From Rhizobacter koreensis (lineage in GTDB: Bacteria; Pseudomonadota; Gammaproteobacteria; Burkholderiales; Burkholderiaceae_C), in NCBI RefSeq assembly GCF_013366375.1, contig NZ_JABWMJ010000008.1, positions 124,001 through 188,000 of the forward strand: a stretch of 64,000 bases of DNA, read 5' to 3'. Shown one piece after another: positions 19,369 through 28,217 of the stretch. Position 1 is the first letter of the stretch. Each line of letters begins with the position of its first letter. Both the position numbers and the translations under genes were made by a program. The notes under the pieces are model-generated. The model did no database searches, was not told where the DNA came from, and saw nothing but the letters and a program-made list of their open reading frames with translations.

Positions 19369-20165
19369 GTCCCGCCATGAACGACGCCGACACCGTGCTC
19401 TACGAGGTGTGCGACGGCATCGCCACGGTCACGATCAACCGCCCCGAGATCCGCAACGCGCTGTCGCCGGCGGCAGCCAACCGCCTGTACGAATGCTGGG
19501 ACCAGGTCGATGCCGACAAGGACGTGCGCGTCGCGATCCTCACCTCGGCCGACTGCGGAACCTTCTGCGCCGGCCTGGACCTGCGCGAGGCCTCGCGGGT
19601 GAAGAAGGAGGAGGGCGTGGACATCCTCACGAAGATGAAGGACCCGTTCCACGCCCGCCAGCGCCGCGTCGCCAAGCCGATCATCGCCGCGATGACCGGG
19701 CACCTGATCGCCGGCGGCATGATGCTGTCGCTTAACTCCGACCTGCGCGTCGGGCTGAAGGGCACCCAGGTTGGTATCACCGAGACGCGCATCGCCGGCC
19801 GCGGCAGCCCGTGGGCGATTCCGCTGCTGTGGATGCTGCCGCAGCCGCTGCTGATGGAGATGGTGCTGACCGGCGAGCTGTACCCGATCGAGACCTTCCA
19901 CGAACTGCGCTTCATCAACTACCTCGAGGACACGCCCGACGCGGTGCGCGCCCGCGCACAGGCGCTGGCCGAGCGCATCCGCGACAACGCGCCGCTGTCG
20001 GTGATGGCGGGCAAGGAATCGATCCTCACCGCGATGAGCGCGGGCTGCGACGCCGGCATGGCGCTGGCGCACAACATCTACCGCGCCGCCTACGCCAGCG
20101 AAGACGCGCAGGAAGGCCCGCGCGCCTTCGCCGAGAAGCGCAAGCCGGTGTGGAAGGGCCGCTGA
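19365..20165 (+). CDS. Enoyl-CoA hydratase/isomerase family protein
   Basis: 266 residues; its ATG overlaps the previous stop (ATGA). The crotonase core is clear: TFCAGLDLREASRVKK and MTGHLIAGGMMLSLNSD. Of the two hydratase glutamates only the second is kept, in GITETRIAGRGSPW; the first is Met. The loop GRGSPWAIPLLWMLPQ replaces the usual PGAGGTQRL, so substrate and reaction may differ from plain hydration. It ends KRKPVWKGR, the typical crotonase tail. It is the penultimate gene of the 15-gene operon, so it is presumably an accessory hydratase or isomerase of the same pathway. Confidence 0.87.
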   Translation: MSPAMNDADTVLYEVCDGIATVTINRPEIRNALSPAAANRLYECWDQVDADKDVRVAILTSADCGTFCAGLDLREASRVKKEEGVDILTKMKDPFHARQRRVAKPIIAAMTGHLIAGGMMLSLNSDLRVGLKGTQVGITETRIAGRGSPWAIPLLWMLPQPLLMEMVLTGELYPIETFHELRFINYLEDTPDAVRARAQALAERIRDNAPLSVMAGKESILTAMSAGCDAGMALAHNIYRAAYASEDAQEGPRAFAEKRKPVWKGR

Positions 20166-20193
20166 GCCCGCAGCACCGCGAAGGAACAACAGC

Positions 20194-20844
20194 ATGTGCA
20201 GCATCGACCCCCTGATCCGCAACAACCGCGCGTGGTCGGCCCGCTGCCGCGCCGAGGACCCGATGTTCTTCACCCGGCTCGCCGGTCAGCAGACGCCGCG
20301 CTACCTGTGGATCGGCTGTTCCGACAGCCGCGTGCCGGCCAACGAGATCGTCGGCCTGCGGCCGGGCGAGATCTTCGTGCACCGCAACGTCGGCAACCTC
20401 GTGGTGCACTCGGATCTGAACTGCCTGACGGTGCTGCAGTACGCGGTGGAGGTGCTGAAGGTCGAGCACGTGCTGGTGGTGGGCCACTACGGCTGCGGCG
20501 GGGTGCAGGCGGTCATCGAGCAGCGCCGCACCGGATTGGCCGACAACTGGCTGCGCCACATCGAGGACGTCGCGCGCAAGCACGAAGCCCGGCTCGAAGC
20601 GGCTTCGTCACCCGCCGAGCGGGCGCACAGGCTGTGCGAGCTGAACGTGATCGAGCAGATCAGCAACGTGTGCCGCACCACGGTGCTGCGCCGGGCGTGG
20701 GGACGAGGCCAGGCGGTGGCTGTGCACGGCTTCGTCTACGGGCTCGAAGACGGGCTGCTGCACCGGGTCAGCGACGCGGTGGGCGGCATCGAGTCGCGGG
20801 ACTCCGGCTACATCGATGCGCTGGCCGCACTTGGCGTTCCGTGA
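20194..20844 (+). CDS. Beta-class carbonic anhydrase
   Basis: 216-residue zinc enzyme interconverting CO2 and bicarbonate. Zinc ligands Cys42, His98 and Cys101 occur in IGCSDSRVP and GHYGCGG, with the Asp44/Arg46 dyad next to the first Cys. It is the last gene of the operon containing both carboxylase subunits, 28 bases after a crotonase, with an AAGGAAC site. Delivery of bicarbonate to the biotin carboxylase is the obvious job. It is nearly identical in layout to Can/CynT-type enzymes. Confidence 0.95.
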   Translation: MCSIDPLIRNNRAWSARCRAEDPMFFTRLAGQQTPRYLWIGCSDSRVPANEIVGLRPGEIFVHRNVGNLVVHSDLNCLTVLQYAVEVLKVEHVLVVGHYGCGGVQAVIEQRRTGLADNWLRHIEDVARKHEARLEAASSPAERAHRLCELNVIEQISNVCRTTVLRRAWGRGQAVAVHGFVYGLEDGLLHRVSDAVGGIESRDSGYIDALAALGVP

Positions 20845-20877
20845 ACGCGGTTGGCCGAAGCGCCGAGCCGCCGCCCG

Positions 20878-22854
20878 TCAAGCCGACAGCCTCGCCCGCA
20901 GATCCGCCACGGCCTCCGGGTTGACCAGCGAGGACAGATCGCCCGGGCTGTCGCCCCTGTAAACCGCGCGCACCACGCGCCGCATGATCTTCATGTTGCG
21001 CGTCTTGGGCAGGTCGCTCACCAGCAGCACCTGGCGCGGGCGGTACGAGCTGCCCATGCCCTTGACCACGGCTGCCGCCAGCTCCTGCTCGAGCGTGCCG
21101 TCGGCCGCCACACCGGGCATCGGCACGCACACGCAGACGATGGCCGAGCCCTTGACCTCGTCGGGCACGCCGATCACCGCCGCTTCCGACACCTTGCCCG
21201 TGCCGGTGAGCAGCGTTTCGATCTCGGAAGGGCCGGTGCGCTTGCCAGAGACCTTGATGGTGTCGTCGCTGCGGCCGAGGATGTAGACGAGGCCGTCGGC
21301 GTCGCGCATCGCGAAGTCGCCATGCACCCACAGGCCGGGGATCGTGCGCCAGTAGCTGTCGAGGTAGCGCTCGTCGTCGCGCCACAGGCTTTTGGTGAAG
21401 CCGATGTTGGGGTTGCGCAGCACCAGTTCGCCCACCTGGCCAGGGCCTACGGGCTGGCCGGCTTCGTCGACGATGTCAACGCCCACGCCCAGGCCGCCCA
21501 TGCCGAAGGAGCCCGGGCGCAACGGGTGGTGCACGGTGCCGGTGAAGTTGCAGCCGCCGACCTCGGTGCCGCCGACGATGTTCAGGAACGGCAGTTTCTT
21601 CTTGCACACATGCTCGAAGAACCAGCGCCAAGGCGCTTCGGTCCAGGCCTCGCCGCCGGAGACGGTGATGCGCAGCGCCGAGAGGTCGTAGCGCTCGACG
21701 TCCTGGTCGCCGTGGCGCATCAGTCCACGGATCAGCGTGGGCGCCACGCCGAGGTAGGTGACCCGGTGGTCCTGCAGCAGTCGCCAGAAGCGGCCGGTGT
21801 CGGGGTAGTCGGGCGTGCCCTCAGCCACCAGCAGGCTGCCGCCGAAGTAGCTGGGGATGCAGGCACACATCGCACCCACCATCCAGCCCATGTCGCTCAT
21901 GAAGAAGAAGCGGTCATCCGCGCGGAAGTCACCGCAGATGTGCATGTCGCGCGTGACCATCGAGCCGAGGAAGCCCACGTGCGTCCAGACGCAGCCTTTG
22001 GGCTTGCCGGTGGTGCCCGAGGTGTAGAGCAACACTGCGGCGTCGTCGGCGGCCATCTCGGCCGTCGGCCGCTCGGCCGCCTGCCCGGCCACGGCCGTGG
22101 CCCAGTCGAGGTCGCGCCCGGCGGTCATCGGGCAGGGCACGGCATCGCCCAGGTTGCGCAGCACCAGCACGTGTTCGACGCTGGGCGTCGACGCCAAGGC
22201 CTCGTCGAGCACCGACTTCATCGCGCCAGGGCTGCCGCGGCGCCAGGTGCCGTCGACCGTGAGCACCACCTTGGCCTCGCCATCGTTCAGGCGCGCCACC
22301 AGCGGCTGCGGCCCGAAGCCCGAGAACAGCGGCATGATGACGGCGCCGATCTTCAGCACCGCGAAGAAGGCGATGAAGGTCTCGGGCAGGTTGGGCATGT
22401 ACAGGCCCACCCGGTCGCCGCGCTGCACGCCCAGCGCCTCGAGCGCGCCGGCCAGCCGGCAGAGCTCGGCGTCGAACTCGCGGTAGCTGAGTTCGCGCCG
22501 CGCGTTCGGGGCCTTGGGGTCTTCACCCTCCCAGGTGATGAAGGTGCGGTCCCAGGCGGGCGTGCCGCGATGGCGGTCAATGCAGTTGAGCACGATGTTG
22601 GTCGTGCCGCCGACGCACCAGCGCGCCCATTCGATGCCGCGCGAGGTGTCGAGCATGCGCTCGTAGGGCTTGTAGAAGCGGAAGTCGCAGAACCCGAGCA
22701 CCTGCTCCATCAGCCAGGCCGGGTCGGCGTCGGCACGGCGTTGCAGGCTGGGCAGGTCGGGCTGGCCCGTGTGGCGGATGAAGGCCGTCAGGTTCGACCC
22801 GGCGATGGTGGCCGCCAAGGGCAGCCACTCGAACGGTCGTTTGGTAGAATCCAT
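20878..22854 (-). CDS. Acetyl-CoA synthetase-like acyl-CoA ligase
   Basis: 658-residue ANL ligase of the acetyl-/acetoacetyl-CoA synthetase size class, longer than the 505-residue ligase at 4760. Motifs: LLYTSGTTGKPKGC (ATP loop, ~280), GGTEVGGCN, WVHGDFAMRDADG, the hinge VSGKRTGPSEIE, and catalytic Lys622 in LPKTRNMKIMRR. The N-terminal ~100 residues form the extra cap of this class (GIEWARWCVGGTTNIVLNC). Transcribed alone, away from a nitroreductase. Operator-like site 2 overlaps codons 4-9, so binding there could block early elongation or a promoter for the opposite strand. The acid is unknown. Confidence 0.9.
   Translation of the reverse strand: MDSTKRPFEWLPLAATIAGSNLTAFIRHTGQPDLPSLQRRADADPAWLMEQVLGFCDFRFYKPYERMLDTSRGIEWARWCVGGTTNIVLNCIDRHRGTPAWDRTFITWEGEDPKAPNARRELSYREFDAELCRLAGALEALGVQRGDRVGLYMPNLPETFIAFFAVLKIGAVIMPLFSGFGPQPLVARLNDGEAKVVLTVDGTWRRGSPGAMKSVLDEALASTPSVEHVLVLRNLGDAVPCPMTAGRDLDWATAVAGQAAERPTAEMAADDAAVLLYTSGTTGKPKGCVWTHVGFLGSMVTRDMHICGDFRADDRFFFMSDMGWMVGAMCACIPSYFGGSLLVAEGTPDYPDTGRFWRLLQDHRVTYLGVAPTLIRGLMRHGDQDVERYDLSALRITVSGGEAWTEAPWRWFFEHVCKKKLPFLNIVGGTEVGGCNFTGTVHHPLRPGSFGMGGLGVGVDIVDEAGQPVGPGQVGELVLRNPNIGFTKSLWRDDERYLDSYWRTIPGLWVHGDFAMRDADGLVYILGRSDDTIKVSGKRTGPSEIETLLTGTGKVSEAAVIGVPDEVKGSAIVCVCVPMPGVAADGTLEQELAAAVVKGMGSSYRPRQVLLVSDLPKTRNMKIMRRVVRAVYRGDSPGDLSSLVNPEAVADLRARLSA
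22828..22843 (-). promoter_or_regulatory. Operator-like site 2 of 7
   Basis: Read on the minus strand it is CAAACGACCGTTCGAG. It lies within the first codons of the ligase at 22854 and one base before a plus-strand -10-like hexamer TAGAAT (22845-22850) that could drive the nitroreductase gene at 22971. The first half-site fits the consensus well; the second resembles site 6 (GTTCGA). Confidence 0.45.
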
Positions 22855-22970
22855 TGGCGCGAGATTAGCGCATGGCGCATCCGGCGTCCAGCGCGCGCGG
22901 CGACGGCCGCCGCGGCACGACGGATGCCTGCTGCCGAACCGGTACCCAAGGTCGCTACGAGGAACCCCCG

Positions 22971-23654
22971 ATGCACGTCGACGATGCCATCCGCAGCCGC
23001 AAGTCCGTGCGGCGTTTCCTGCCCACGCCGGTGCCCGCGTCGACGGTGCACCATATCCTGCAGGTCTCGGCGCGTGCGCCGAGCGGCAACAACGTCCAGC
23101 CCTGGCGCGTCTATGCCGTCGCCGGTGAACCGCGGCAACGCCTGTGCGACGCCATCGTGCAGGCCGCCACCACCGACGCCGACCGGCATCAGCCCGAGTA
23201 CGCCTACTACCCGACGCAGTGGGTCGAGCCTTACCTCGATCGGCGCCGGCGTTGCGGCTTCGGCCTGTACGCCACGCTGGGCATTGCGCGCGACGACGCC
23301 GCCGCGCGCGAACGGCAGATGCTGCGCAACTACGTGTTCTTCGACGCCCCGGTGGGCCTGCTCGTCACCCTCGACCGGCGCCTGAACACCGGCAGCTTCA
23401 TGGACCTGGGCATGTTCATCCAGAACATCATGGTCGCGGCCCGGGCCCAGGGCCTGCATACCTGCGCGCAGGCGGCGTTCGCCTGGTTCCACAAGGTCGC
23501 GCGCGAGCACTTGCCGCTGTCGGAGCACGAGATTCTGGCGTGCGGAATCGCGCTCGGCCACGAGGACCCGGCAGCGCCCGAGAACGCCTTCATCACCGAG
23601 CGGGCGGAGCCGGAAGAGTTTGCGCATTTTGCGGGCTTCGAGGCGGCGCCGTGA
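22971..23654 (+). CDS. Nitroreductase family FMN oxidoreductase
   Basis: 227 residues from the ATG at 22971, with ACGAGGA 6 bases upstream. Typical nitroreductase start: AIRSRKSVRRFLPTPVP, followed by SARAPSGNNVQPWRVY, which binds FMN. The middle has NYVFFDAPVGLLVTLDRRL and MDLGMFIQNIMVAARAQGL, and the C-terminus CGIALGHEDP. Family members reduce nitro groups, quinones or enones with NAD(P)H. It forms a two-gene unit with a flavodoxin-like protein. A link to the CoA pathway is only by location and the shared operator-like site; a role in reducing a conjugated ketone or enoyl intermediate is possible but unsupported. Confidence 0.88.
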   Translation: MHVDDAIRSRKSVRRFLPTPVPASTVHHILQVSARAPSGNNVQPWRVYAVAGEPRQRLCDAIVQAATTDADRHQPEYAYYPTQWVEPYLDRRRRCGFGLYATLGIARDDAAARERQMLRNYVFFDAPVGLLVTLDRRLNTGSFMDLGMFIQNIMVAARAQGLHTCAQAAFAWFHKVAREHLPLSEHEILACGIALGHEDPAAPENAFITERAEPEEFAHFAGFEAAP

Positions 23655-23701
23655 CGGACGCCATGCGCGGCTGACCGATGCCGGGCGGGGGCGGCAGGCC
23701 G

Positions 23702-24193
23702 ATGAAGACGCTGCTCGTCGTGCACCACACCATGACAGGCGGCACCGCGCAGATGGTCGAGGCCGCGGTGCGCGCGGCGCGCAGCGAGGGCGGTGTCGAG
23801 CTCGCGCTGCGGCGCGCGTTCGACGCCACCGCAGCCGACGTGCTGGGCGCCGACGGCTACCTGTTCGCCACGCCGGAGAACCTGGCCGCGATGTCCGGCG
23901 CGCTGAAGGACTTCTTCGACCGAACCTACTACGCCGCGCTCGACCGCATCAACGGCCGGCCCTATGCCGTGATGGTCTGTGCCGGCACCGACGGCAGCAT
24001 GGCGGTGCGCCAGATCGAACGCATCGCCACCGGCTGGCGGCTGCGCGCGGTGGCCGAGCCGCTGATCGTGCGCACGGGGGCGCAGACCCCCGAAGACATC
24101 CTCGCGCCCAAACGCATCGACGAGGCCGCGCTGCGTCGCTGCGCCGAACTGGGCCAGGCGCTGGCGGCGGGGCTGGCGAGCGGCGTGTTCTGA
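23702..24193 (+). CDS. Flavodoxin-like / NADPH-dependent FMN reductase family protein
   Basis: 163 residues starting MKTLLVVHHTMTGGTAQMVE, the phosphate-binding loop of flavodoxin-fold proteins (T/S-rich, after the first strand). ATPENLAAMSGALKDFFDRT matches the second FMN-contacting loop of WrbA/flavodoxin-like reductases. ATG at 23702 is preferred; an in-frame ATG at 23678 would add eight Gly/Pro-rich residues. Forty-seven bases after the nitroreductase and probably co-transcribed, it may supply reduced flavin or electrons to it. Convergent with the thioesterase at 24234. Confidence 0.78.
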   Translation: MKTLLVVHHTMTGGTAQMVEAAVRAARSEGGVELALRRAFDATAADVLGADGYLFATPENLAAMSGALKDFFDRTYYAALDRINGRPYAVMVCAGTDGSMAVRQIERIATGWRLRAVAEPLIVRTGAQTPEDILAPKRIDEAALRRCAELGQALAAGLASGVF

Positions 24194-24233
24194 CGGAAGC
24201 CTGCAACCCGGGCCCGGGCTGCCGCCGCCACAG

Positions 24234-24674
24234 TCACACCGGGCTCACCAGGGAGCGCGTGTAGACGCGGTAGGTGCCCAGCCCGCGCGCGACGAGCGGG
24301 CCGTCCATCGCGTTGTGCCGCAACTCCACCGACACGTAGGCCACGGTCTTCCCGATGTGGTCGGGCGAGCCGGTGGCAAACAGCACGCCATCGCGCACGC
24401 CGAGCATGAAGTCGGTGGTCAGCGTGACGGTCACCGAAGACAGGATGCGCTGCCCCGTGGCGGGCACCAACTGGCCAACCAGGGAGCGGCCGCCGATGGC
24501 GTCCAGCAGCGTCAGACTCACTCCGCCGTGCAGGACACCGTGCGGGTTGAGCAGATCGCGCCTGACAGGCAGCCGCAGGTACGGTCGATCCCCTTCAGTG
24601 AGGGTCTCGTACCCGACCAACTCCTGGAACGGGCCATGCGCATGTGTCGGGACAGACACAGGCTTGTCGCTCAA
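24234..24674 (-). CDS. PaaI-family hotdog thioesterase
   Basis: 146-residue hotdog-fold acyl-CoA thioesterase. The signature LLNPHGVLHGGVSLTLLDA contains the Asn/His-Gly and Gly-Gly elements of PaaI enzymes, and VTVTLTTDFML is the conserved beta strand. Last gene of the ten-gene minus-strand operon; its ATG overlaps the stop of the upstream binding protein (ATGA). It may release free CoA from stalled or toxic CoA esters, as PaaI does in phenylacetate degradation. Confidence 0.88.
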   Translation of the reverse strand: MSDKPVSVPTHAHGPFQELVGYETLTEGDRPYLRLPVRRDLLNPHGVLHGGVSLTLLDAIGGRSLVGQLVPATGQRILSSVTVTLTTDFMLGVRDGVLFATGSPDHIGKTVAYVSVELRHNAMDGPLVARGLGTYRVYTRSLVSPV

Positions 24675-25873
24675 TCGCTCACCGGAATCGGATCAGACAC
24701 CCTATCGAACTTGCCGCCCTTGGCGTCGGAGCGAAGCACGAGCACGCTGCTGGGCGACTGCCGCTGCGTGGCGCTGAAGCTGATCGGCGAGGTGAGGCCG
24801 TCGGTGCCCAGGTTCTGGGTGGTCTCCAGCTTCTCGACCACGCAGGAACGCGTCAATGCCTTGCCGCAGCGGCGGATGGCGTCTTCCATCAACAGCGCAC
24901 CGACGTAGGCGGTGATGGAGTAGCGATTGAGCAGTTTCTGTTCGTCGGCGCTGAGGTACTTTTGCGTCAGCGCGATGAACTTGGCCATGCCAGGCACGGC
25001 CAGCTCGGTGAGCGGGGGCACGTAGTCGGCCACGTAGTACCCGTCTCCGGCCGGGCCGGCCAGGGCCTGCACCGGCGTCAGGTGTGCCGAGTGGATGGCC
25101 AGGAAGGTGATGGGCATCTGGTTCTTCGCGGCCTCCTTCAGCAGCATCGAGTGTTCGGCCACCACGCCGCCCGAGGCGATGAAGGTGGCCCCCGCCTGCT
25201 TCAGGCTCAGCATCTCGGCCGAGAAGTCCTTGGTGCCACGCTTGAAGGAGATCTCGGCCACGCTCGCCAGGCCCAGCGCCTTGACGGCTTTCTGATAGCC
25301 GCAGCGCACGTCGGTGCCGAACTCGTCGTCCTGGTAGACCAGCGAGAACTTCTCCTTCTGCAGGTTCTTGCTCTTGACCAGGTGCGCCATGCCGGCGGCC
25401 AGTTCCTGGCAGTAGGTCGGGCCGAGAATGAACACCGTCTTGCGCGGCGGCGTGAAGTGCGAGGCCGACACCGCCATGCCGTTGATGGTGGGGATCTTCT
25501 GCTCCTCGATGTAGGGCAGCATCGCCTGCAGCATCGCAGCGCCCGACGTGCCCAGCAGCGCGAAGATGTTCTCCACCTCGTTGAGCCGCTTGACGCCCTG
25601 CAACGCCCGTTGCGGCACGTAGCCGTCGTCGTCCTGGCGGATCTCGACCTTGCGGCCATTGATGCCGCCGCGGGCGTTGATGTCCTGCTCCCACACCTTC
25701 AAGGCCAGCAAGTGGGCCTTGCCGAGCAGGCTGGGTGGGCCGCTGACCGGTGTCACGGATCCGAGGATGATCTTCGTGTCGGTGACACCCGGCTCCGCGG
25801 CCGTGGCAGTGAAGGCGAACGCCGAGGCGGCCAAGGTGGCGACCAGGTGGCGCAGGGCGAGAATGTGGTGCAT
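24671..25873 (-). CDS. Periplasmic substrate-binding protein of Liv-type ABC transporter (copy 2)
   Basis: 400 residues with a Sec signal peptide (LVATLAASAFAFTATAA, cleavage before EPGV). Type I periplasmic binding fold of the LivK/HAAT family: ILGSVTPVSGPPSLLGKA, INARGGINGRKVEIRQDDD, and FALLGTSGAAMLQAMLPY. It is clearly a tandem paralog of the gene immediately upstream (25928), sharing VPQR, NARGGI.GRK, PPRKTVF and TYCQE segments but differing in the pocket region. The two probably feed one LivH/LivM permease with different ligands, more likely organic acids than amino acids given the operon. The gap to the upstream gene is 54 bases. Confidence 0.9.
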   Translation of the reverse strand: MHHILALRHLVATLAASAFAFTATAAEPGVTDTKIILGSVTPVSGPPSLLGKAHLLALKVWEQDINARGGINGRKVEIRQDDDGYVPQRALQGVKRLNEVENIFALLGTSGAAMLQAMLPYIEEQKIPTINGMAVSASHFTPPRKTVFILGPTYCQELAAGMAHLVKSKNLQKEKFSLVYQDDEFGTDVRCGYQKAVKALGLASVAEISFKRGTKDFSAEMLSLKQAGATFIASGGVVAEHSMLLKEAAKNQMPITFLAIHSAHLTPVQALAGPAGDGYYVADYVPPLTELAVPGMAKFIALTQKYLSADEQKLLNRYSITAYVGALLMEDAIRRCGKALTRSCVVEKLETTQNLGTDGLTSPISFSATQRQSPSSVLVLRSDAKGGKFDRVSDPIPVSD

Positions 25874-25927
25874 GGGTGGGGCAGGGCGGCAGGGGTGCAG
25901 GGAGGGGGCAGGAACGGCGGCCGCCGG

Positions 25928-27127
25928 CTACTTGTCCGACAACCAGTCCGAAGCGCGCTCGAACTTGCCGGTGGCGACGTTGGCTTTCAGCAGGATCGGT
26001 CGCGTGCCGCTCTGGCGGATGTTGGGGCCGAAGGTCAGCGGGGCCATGATGCCGTCGCTGGCGAAGTTCTTGGTCTGCTCGAGCTTCTGCACCAGGCAGG
26101 CGCGCGTCAGGTTGCGGCCGCAGGCCTGCAGGGCCGACTCCAGCAGCATCGCCGCCACGTAGCCGGTGAGCGAGTAGCGGTTCATCGCCTTCACGTCGTC
26201 GGCGGTGAGGTACTTGTAGGCCAGCGCGTTCAGGCGGCCGATGCCCTGCGTCTCGGTGTCGGTGATCGGCGGCACGTAGTCGGCCACCAGCAGGCCCTCG
26301 GCGGCGCTGCCGGCCAGTTGCAGCACCGCGCCCAGGTGCGAGGGGTGCGCCGCCAGGCGGATGACGTCCATGCCGTTCTTCTGGATCTCCTTGAGCATGG
26401 TGGCGGTCTCGCTGATGATGCCGCCCACGAGCACGAAAGTGGCGCCTGACTTCTGCACCGCCAGCACCTCGGCCGAGAAGTCCTTCTGCGCCCGCTTGTA
26501 CGGCACGTCGATCGTGCTGCTCAGGCCGGCGGACTTGAGCGCCGCGTCGTAGCCGCACTTGACATCGGCGCCGAAGTCGTCGTCCTGGTAGATCAGCGCG
26601 AACTTGGCCTTCTGCAGCTTGCGCGTGGCGATCAGATGCTTCATCACGCCAGTGACTTCCTGGCAGTAGGTGGCACCGATGTTGAAGACCGTCTTGCGCG
26701 GCGGGTTGAAGTGCGTGCCGGCGACGGCGGCGAAATTGATTGCCGGGAGTTGGTTCTCCTCGATCGTGGGCATCATCGCCATCAAGTGCGAGGAGCCCGA
26801 GGTGCCGATGACGGCGAAGACCTTGTCGACGTCGACGAGCTTCTTGATCGCCTGCACCGAGCGCTGCGGCACGTAGCCGTCTTCCTCCACGCGCAGATCG
26901 ATCTTGCGGCCGTGGATTCCGCCACGAGCGTTGACGTCCTTCTCCCACACGCGCAGCGCGATCACGCCGGCCTTGCCGATGAGGCTGGGCGGGCCCGTCT
27001 GCGGCAGTACGCCACCGATGACGAGGCGGTCGTCGAAGACGCCGGGGTCCGCGGCCTGCGCGGCGCCGGCGAGTGCGAGCAGCGCGGCTGCCCACAGGGG
27101 GCGCAGGCTGCGAACGATCGTGCTCAT
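25928..27127 (-). CDS. Periplasmic substrate-binding protein of Liv-type ABC transporter (copy 1)
   Basis: 399 residues from the ATG at 27127 (AGGAG 6 bases upstream); further upstream the frame is not coding. Signal peptide PLWAAALLALAGAAQA, cleavage before ADPG. LivK-like fold: LVIGGVLPQTGPPSLIGKA, VNARGGIHGRKIDLRVEED, FAVIGTSGSSHLMAMMPT. Paralogous to the next gene (24671). Located after LivM in the operon led by BadH/BadI-like genes. Aromatic and alicyclic acid clusters in Rhodopseudomonas carry similar transporters (family knowledge), so a ring-containing acid is a plausible ligand. Confidence 0.9.
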   Translation of the reverse strand: MSTIVRSLRPLWAAALLALAGAAQAADPGVFDDRLVIGGVLPQTGPPSLIGKAGVIALRVWEKDVNARGGIHGRKIDLRVEEDGYVPQRSVQAIKKLVDVDKVFAVIGTSGSSHLMAMMPTIEENQLPAINFAAVAGTHFNPPRKTVFNIGATYCQEVTGVMKHLIATRKLQKAKFALIYQDDDFGADVKCGYDAALKSAGLSSTIDVPYKRAQKDFSAEVLAVQKSGATFVLVGGIISETATMLKEIQKNGMDVIRLAAHPSHLGAVLQLAGSAAEGLLVADYVPPITDTETQGIGRLNALAYKYLTADDVKAMNRYSLTGYVAAMLLESALQACGRNLTRACLVQKLEQTKNFASDGIMAPLTFGPNIRQSGTRPILLKANVATGKFERASDWLSDK

Positions 27128-27179
27128 GTCGAACTCCTCTCGTGGTGAGCGGGGCTGCGGGCCCCGGCCGGTGGGGATA

Positions 27180-28217
27180 TCAGTAGCGGAACGGCCAGTG
27201 CGTCCAGTAGTGCTTGAGGTCGCGCCAGCGGCCGACCAGGCCGTCGGGCTCGAAGCGCAGGAAGAGCACGATGGCCAGGCCATAGACGATGCCCTTGATC
27301 TCGAAGGCGGCCGTGGACAGCGCGCCCGAGCCGAGCGCGCTGAACAGCAGGCCCAGGCCCTCGTTGAGCACGAAGATGAACACCGCGCCCAGCAGCGCGC
27401 CCGACACCGTGCCCAGGCCGCCGACGATCAGCATCGACAGCGCCTCGATCGACACCAGCAGGCTGAAGCTGTCGACGTTGAGGTAGCGGGTGTAGAAGGC
27501 CAGCAGCGCACCGGCCACGCCGGTGTAGAAGGCGCTCACGGTGAAGGCGAGCAGTCGCCAGCGCACCAGGTTCACCCCCATCGCGCGCGCGGCGATGTCG
27601 TGCTCGCGGATCGCCATCAGCGCCCTGCCGACGCGGCTGCGCTGCAGGTTCAGCGTGGCGAACACTGCCAGCAGCAACACCGCCAGCACCACGTAGTAGT
27701 AGCCGCCTTCGGCCGCGAGTGGCTGGCCGAGCAACGCCGGCTGCGGCACCTTCAAGCCCTCGGAGCCGCCGGTCAACTCGCCACCGTTGAGGATGAGGTG
27801 GTTGATGATCACCGCGAAGGCCATCGTCGTGATCGCGAGGTACAGGCCCTTCAGACGCAGCGAGGGCACGCCCACCACCAGGCCGGCGGCCGCGGCAGCG
27901 GTACCACCGGCCAGCAGCGCCGCGGGCATCGGCCAGCCGTAGCGTCCGGCCACGATGCCGGCCGCATACGCGCCCACCGCCAGGAAGCCGGCGTGGCCCA
28001 GCGAGATGAGGCCGGTGGTGCCGGTGAGGATGTTCAGTCCCAGCACGCCGACGGCCGTGACCATCAGCAGCAGCAGCAGCGAGACAAAGTACTTGCCGAT
28101 GAGCAGCGGCGCGAGCGCGATCGCCGCCACCAGCACCAGTGACCAGACGATCACCGGCACCGAGTCGGTCAGCGCCAGCAACTGGCGGTAGTCTTCCTTG
28201 AAATTGCCGCTGCGCAT
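27180..28217 (-). CDS. livM: Liv-type ABC transporter permease (LivM family)
   Basis: 345-residue inner-membrane permease with about ten hydrophobic segments, including LVLVAAIALAPLLIGKYFVSL near the N-terminus (shown only in part by key residues). The family segment ILTGTTGLISLGHAGFLAVG and the EAA-like loop FSLLVSIEALSMLIVGGLG with GALLGA identify LivM. The start overlaps the LivH stop by one base (TGATG), so the two permease halves are co-translated. They should form the heterodimeric channel used by both binding proteins downstream and the LivF/LivG ATPases upstream. The protein ends in a charged tail, HYWTHWPFRY. Confidence 0.92.
   Translation of the reverse strand: MRSGNFKEDYRQLLALTDSVPVIVWSLVLVAAIALAPLLIGKYFVSLLLLLMVTAVGVLGLNILTGTTGLISLGHAGFLAVGAYAAGIVAGRYGWPMPAALLAGGTAAAAAGLVVGVPSLRLKGLYLAITTMAFAVIINHLILNGGELTGGSEGLKVPQPALLGQPLAAEGGYYYVVLAVLLLAVFATLNLQRSRVGRALMAIREHDIAARAMGVNLVRWRLLAFTVSAFYTGVAGALLAFYTRYLNVDSFSLLVSIEALSMLIVGGLGTVSGALLGAVFIFVLNEGLGLLFSALGSGALSTAAFEIKGIVYGLAIVLFLRFEPDGLVGRWRDLKHYWTHWPFRY

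Noticed and set aside
24207..24218. Palindrome CCCGGGCCCGGG between convergent genes
   Set aside because: A low-complexity GC palindrome with no loop or T-tract; not convincing as a terminator or binding site.
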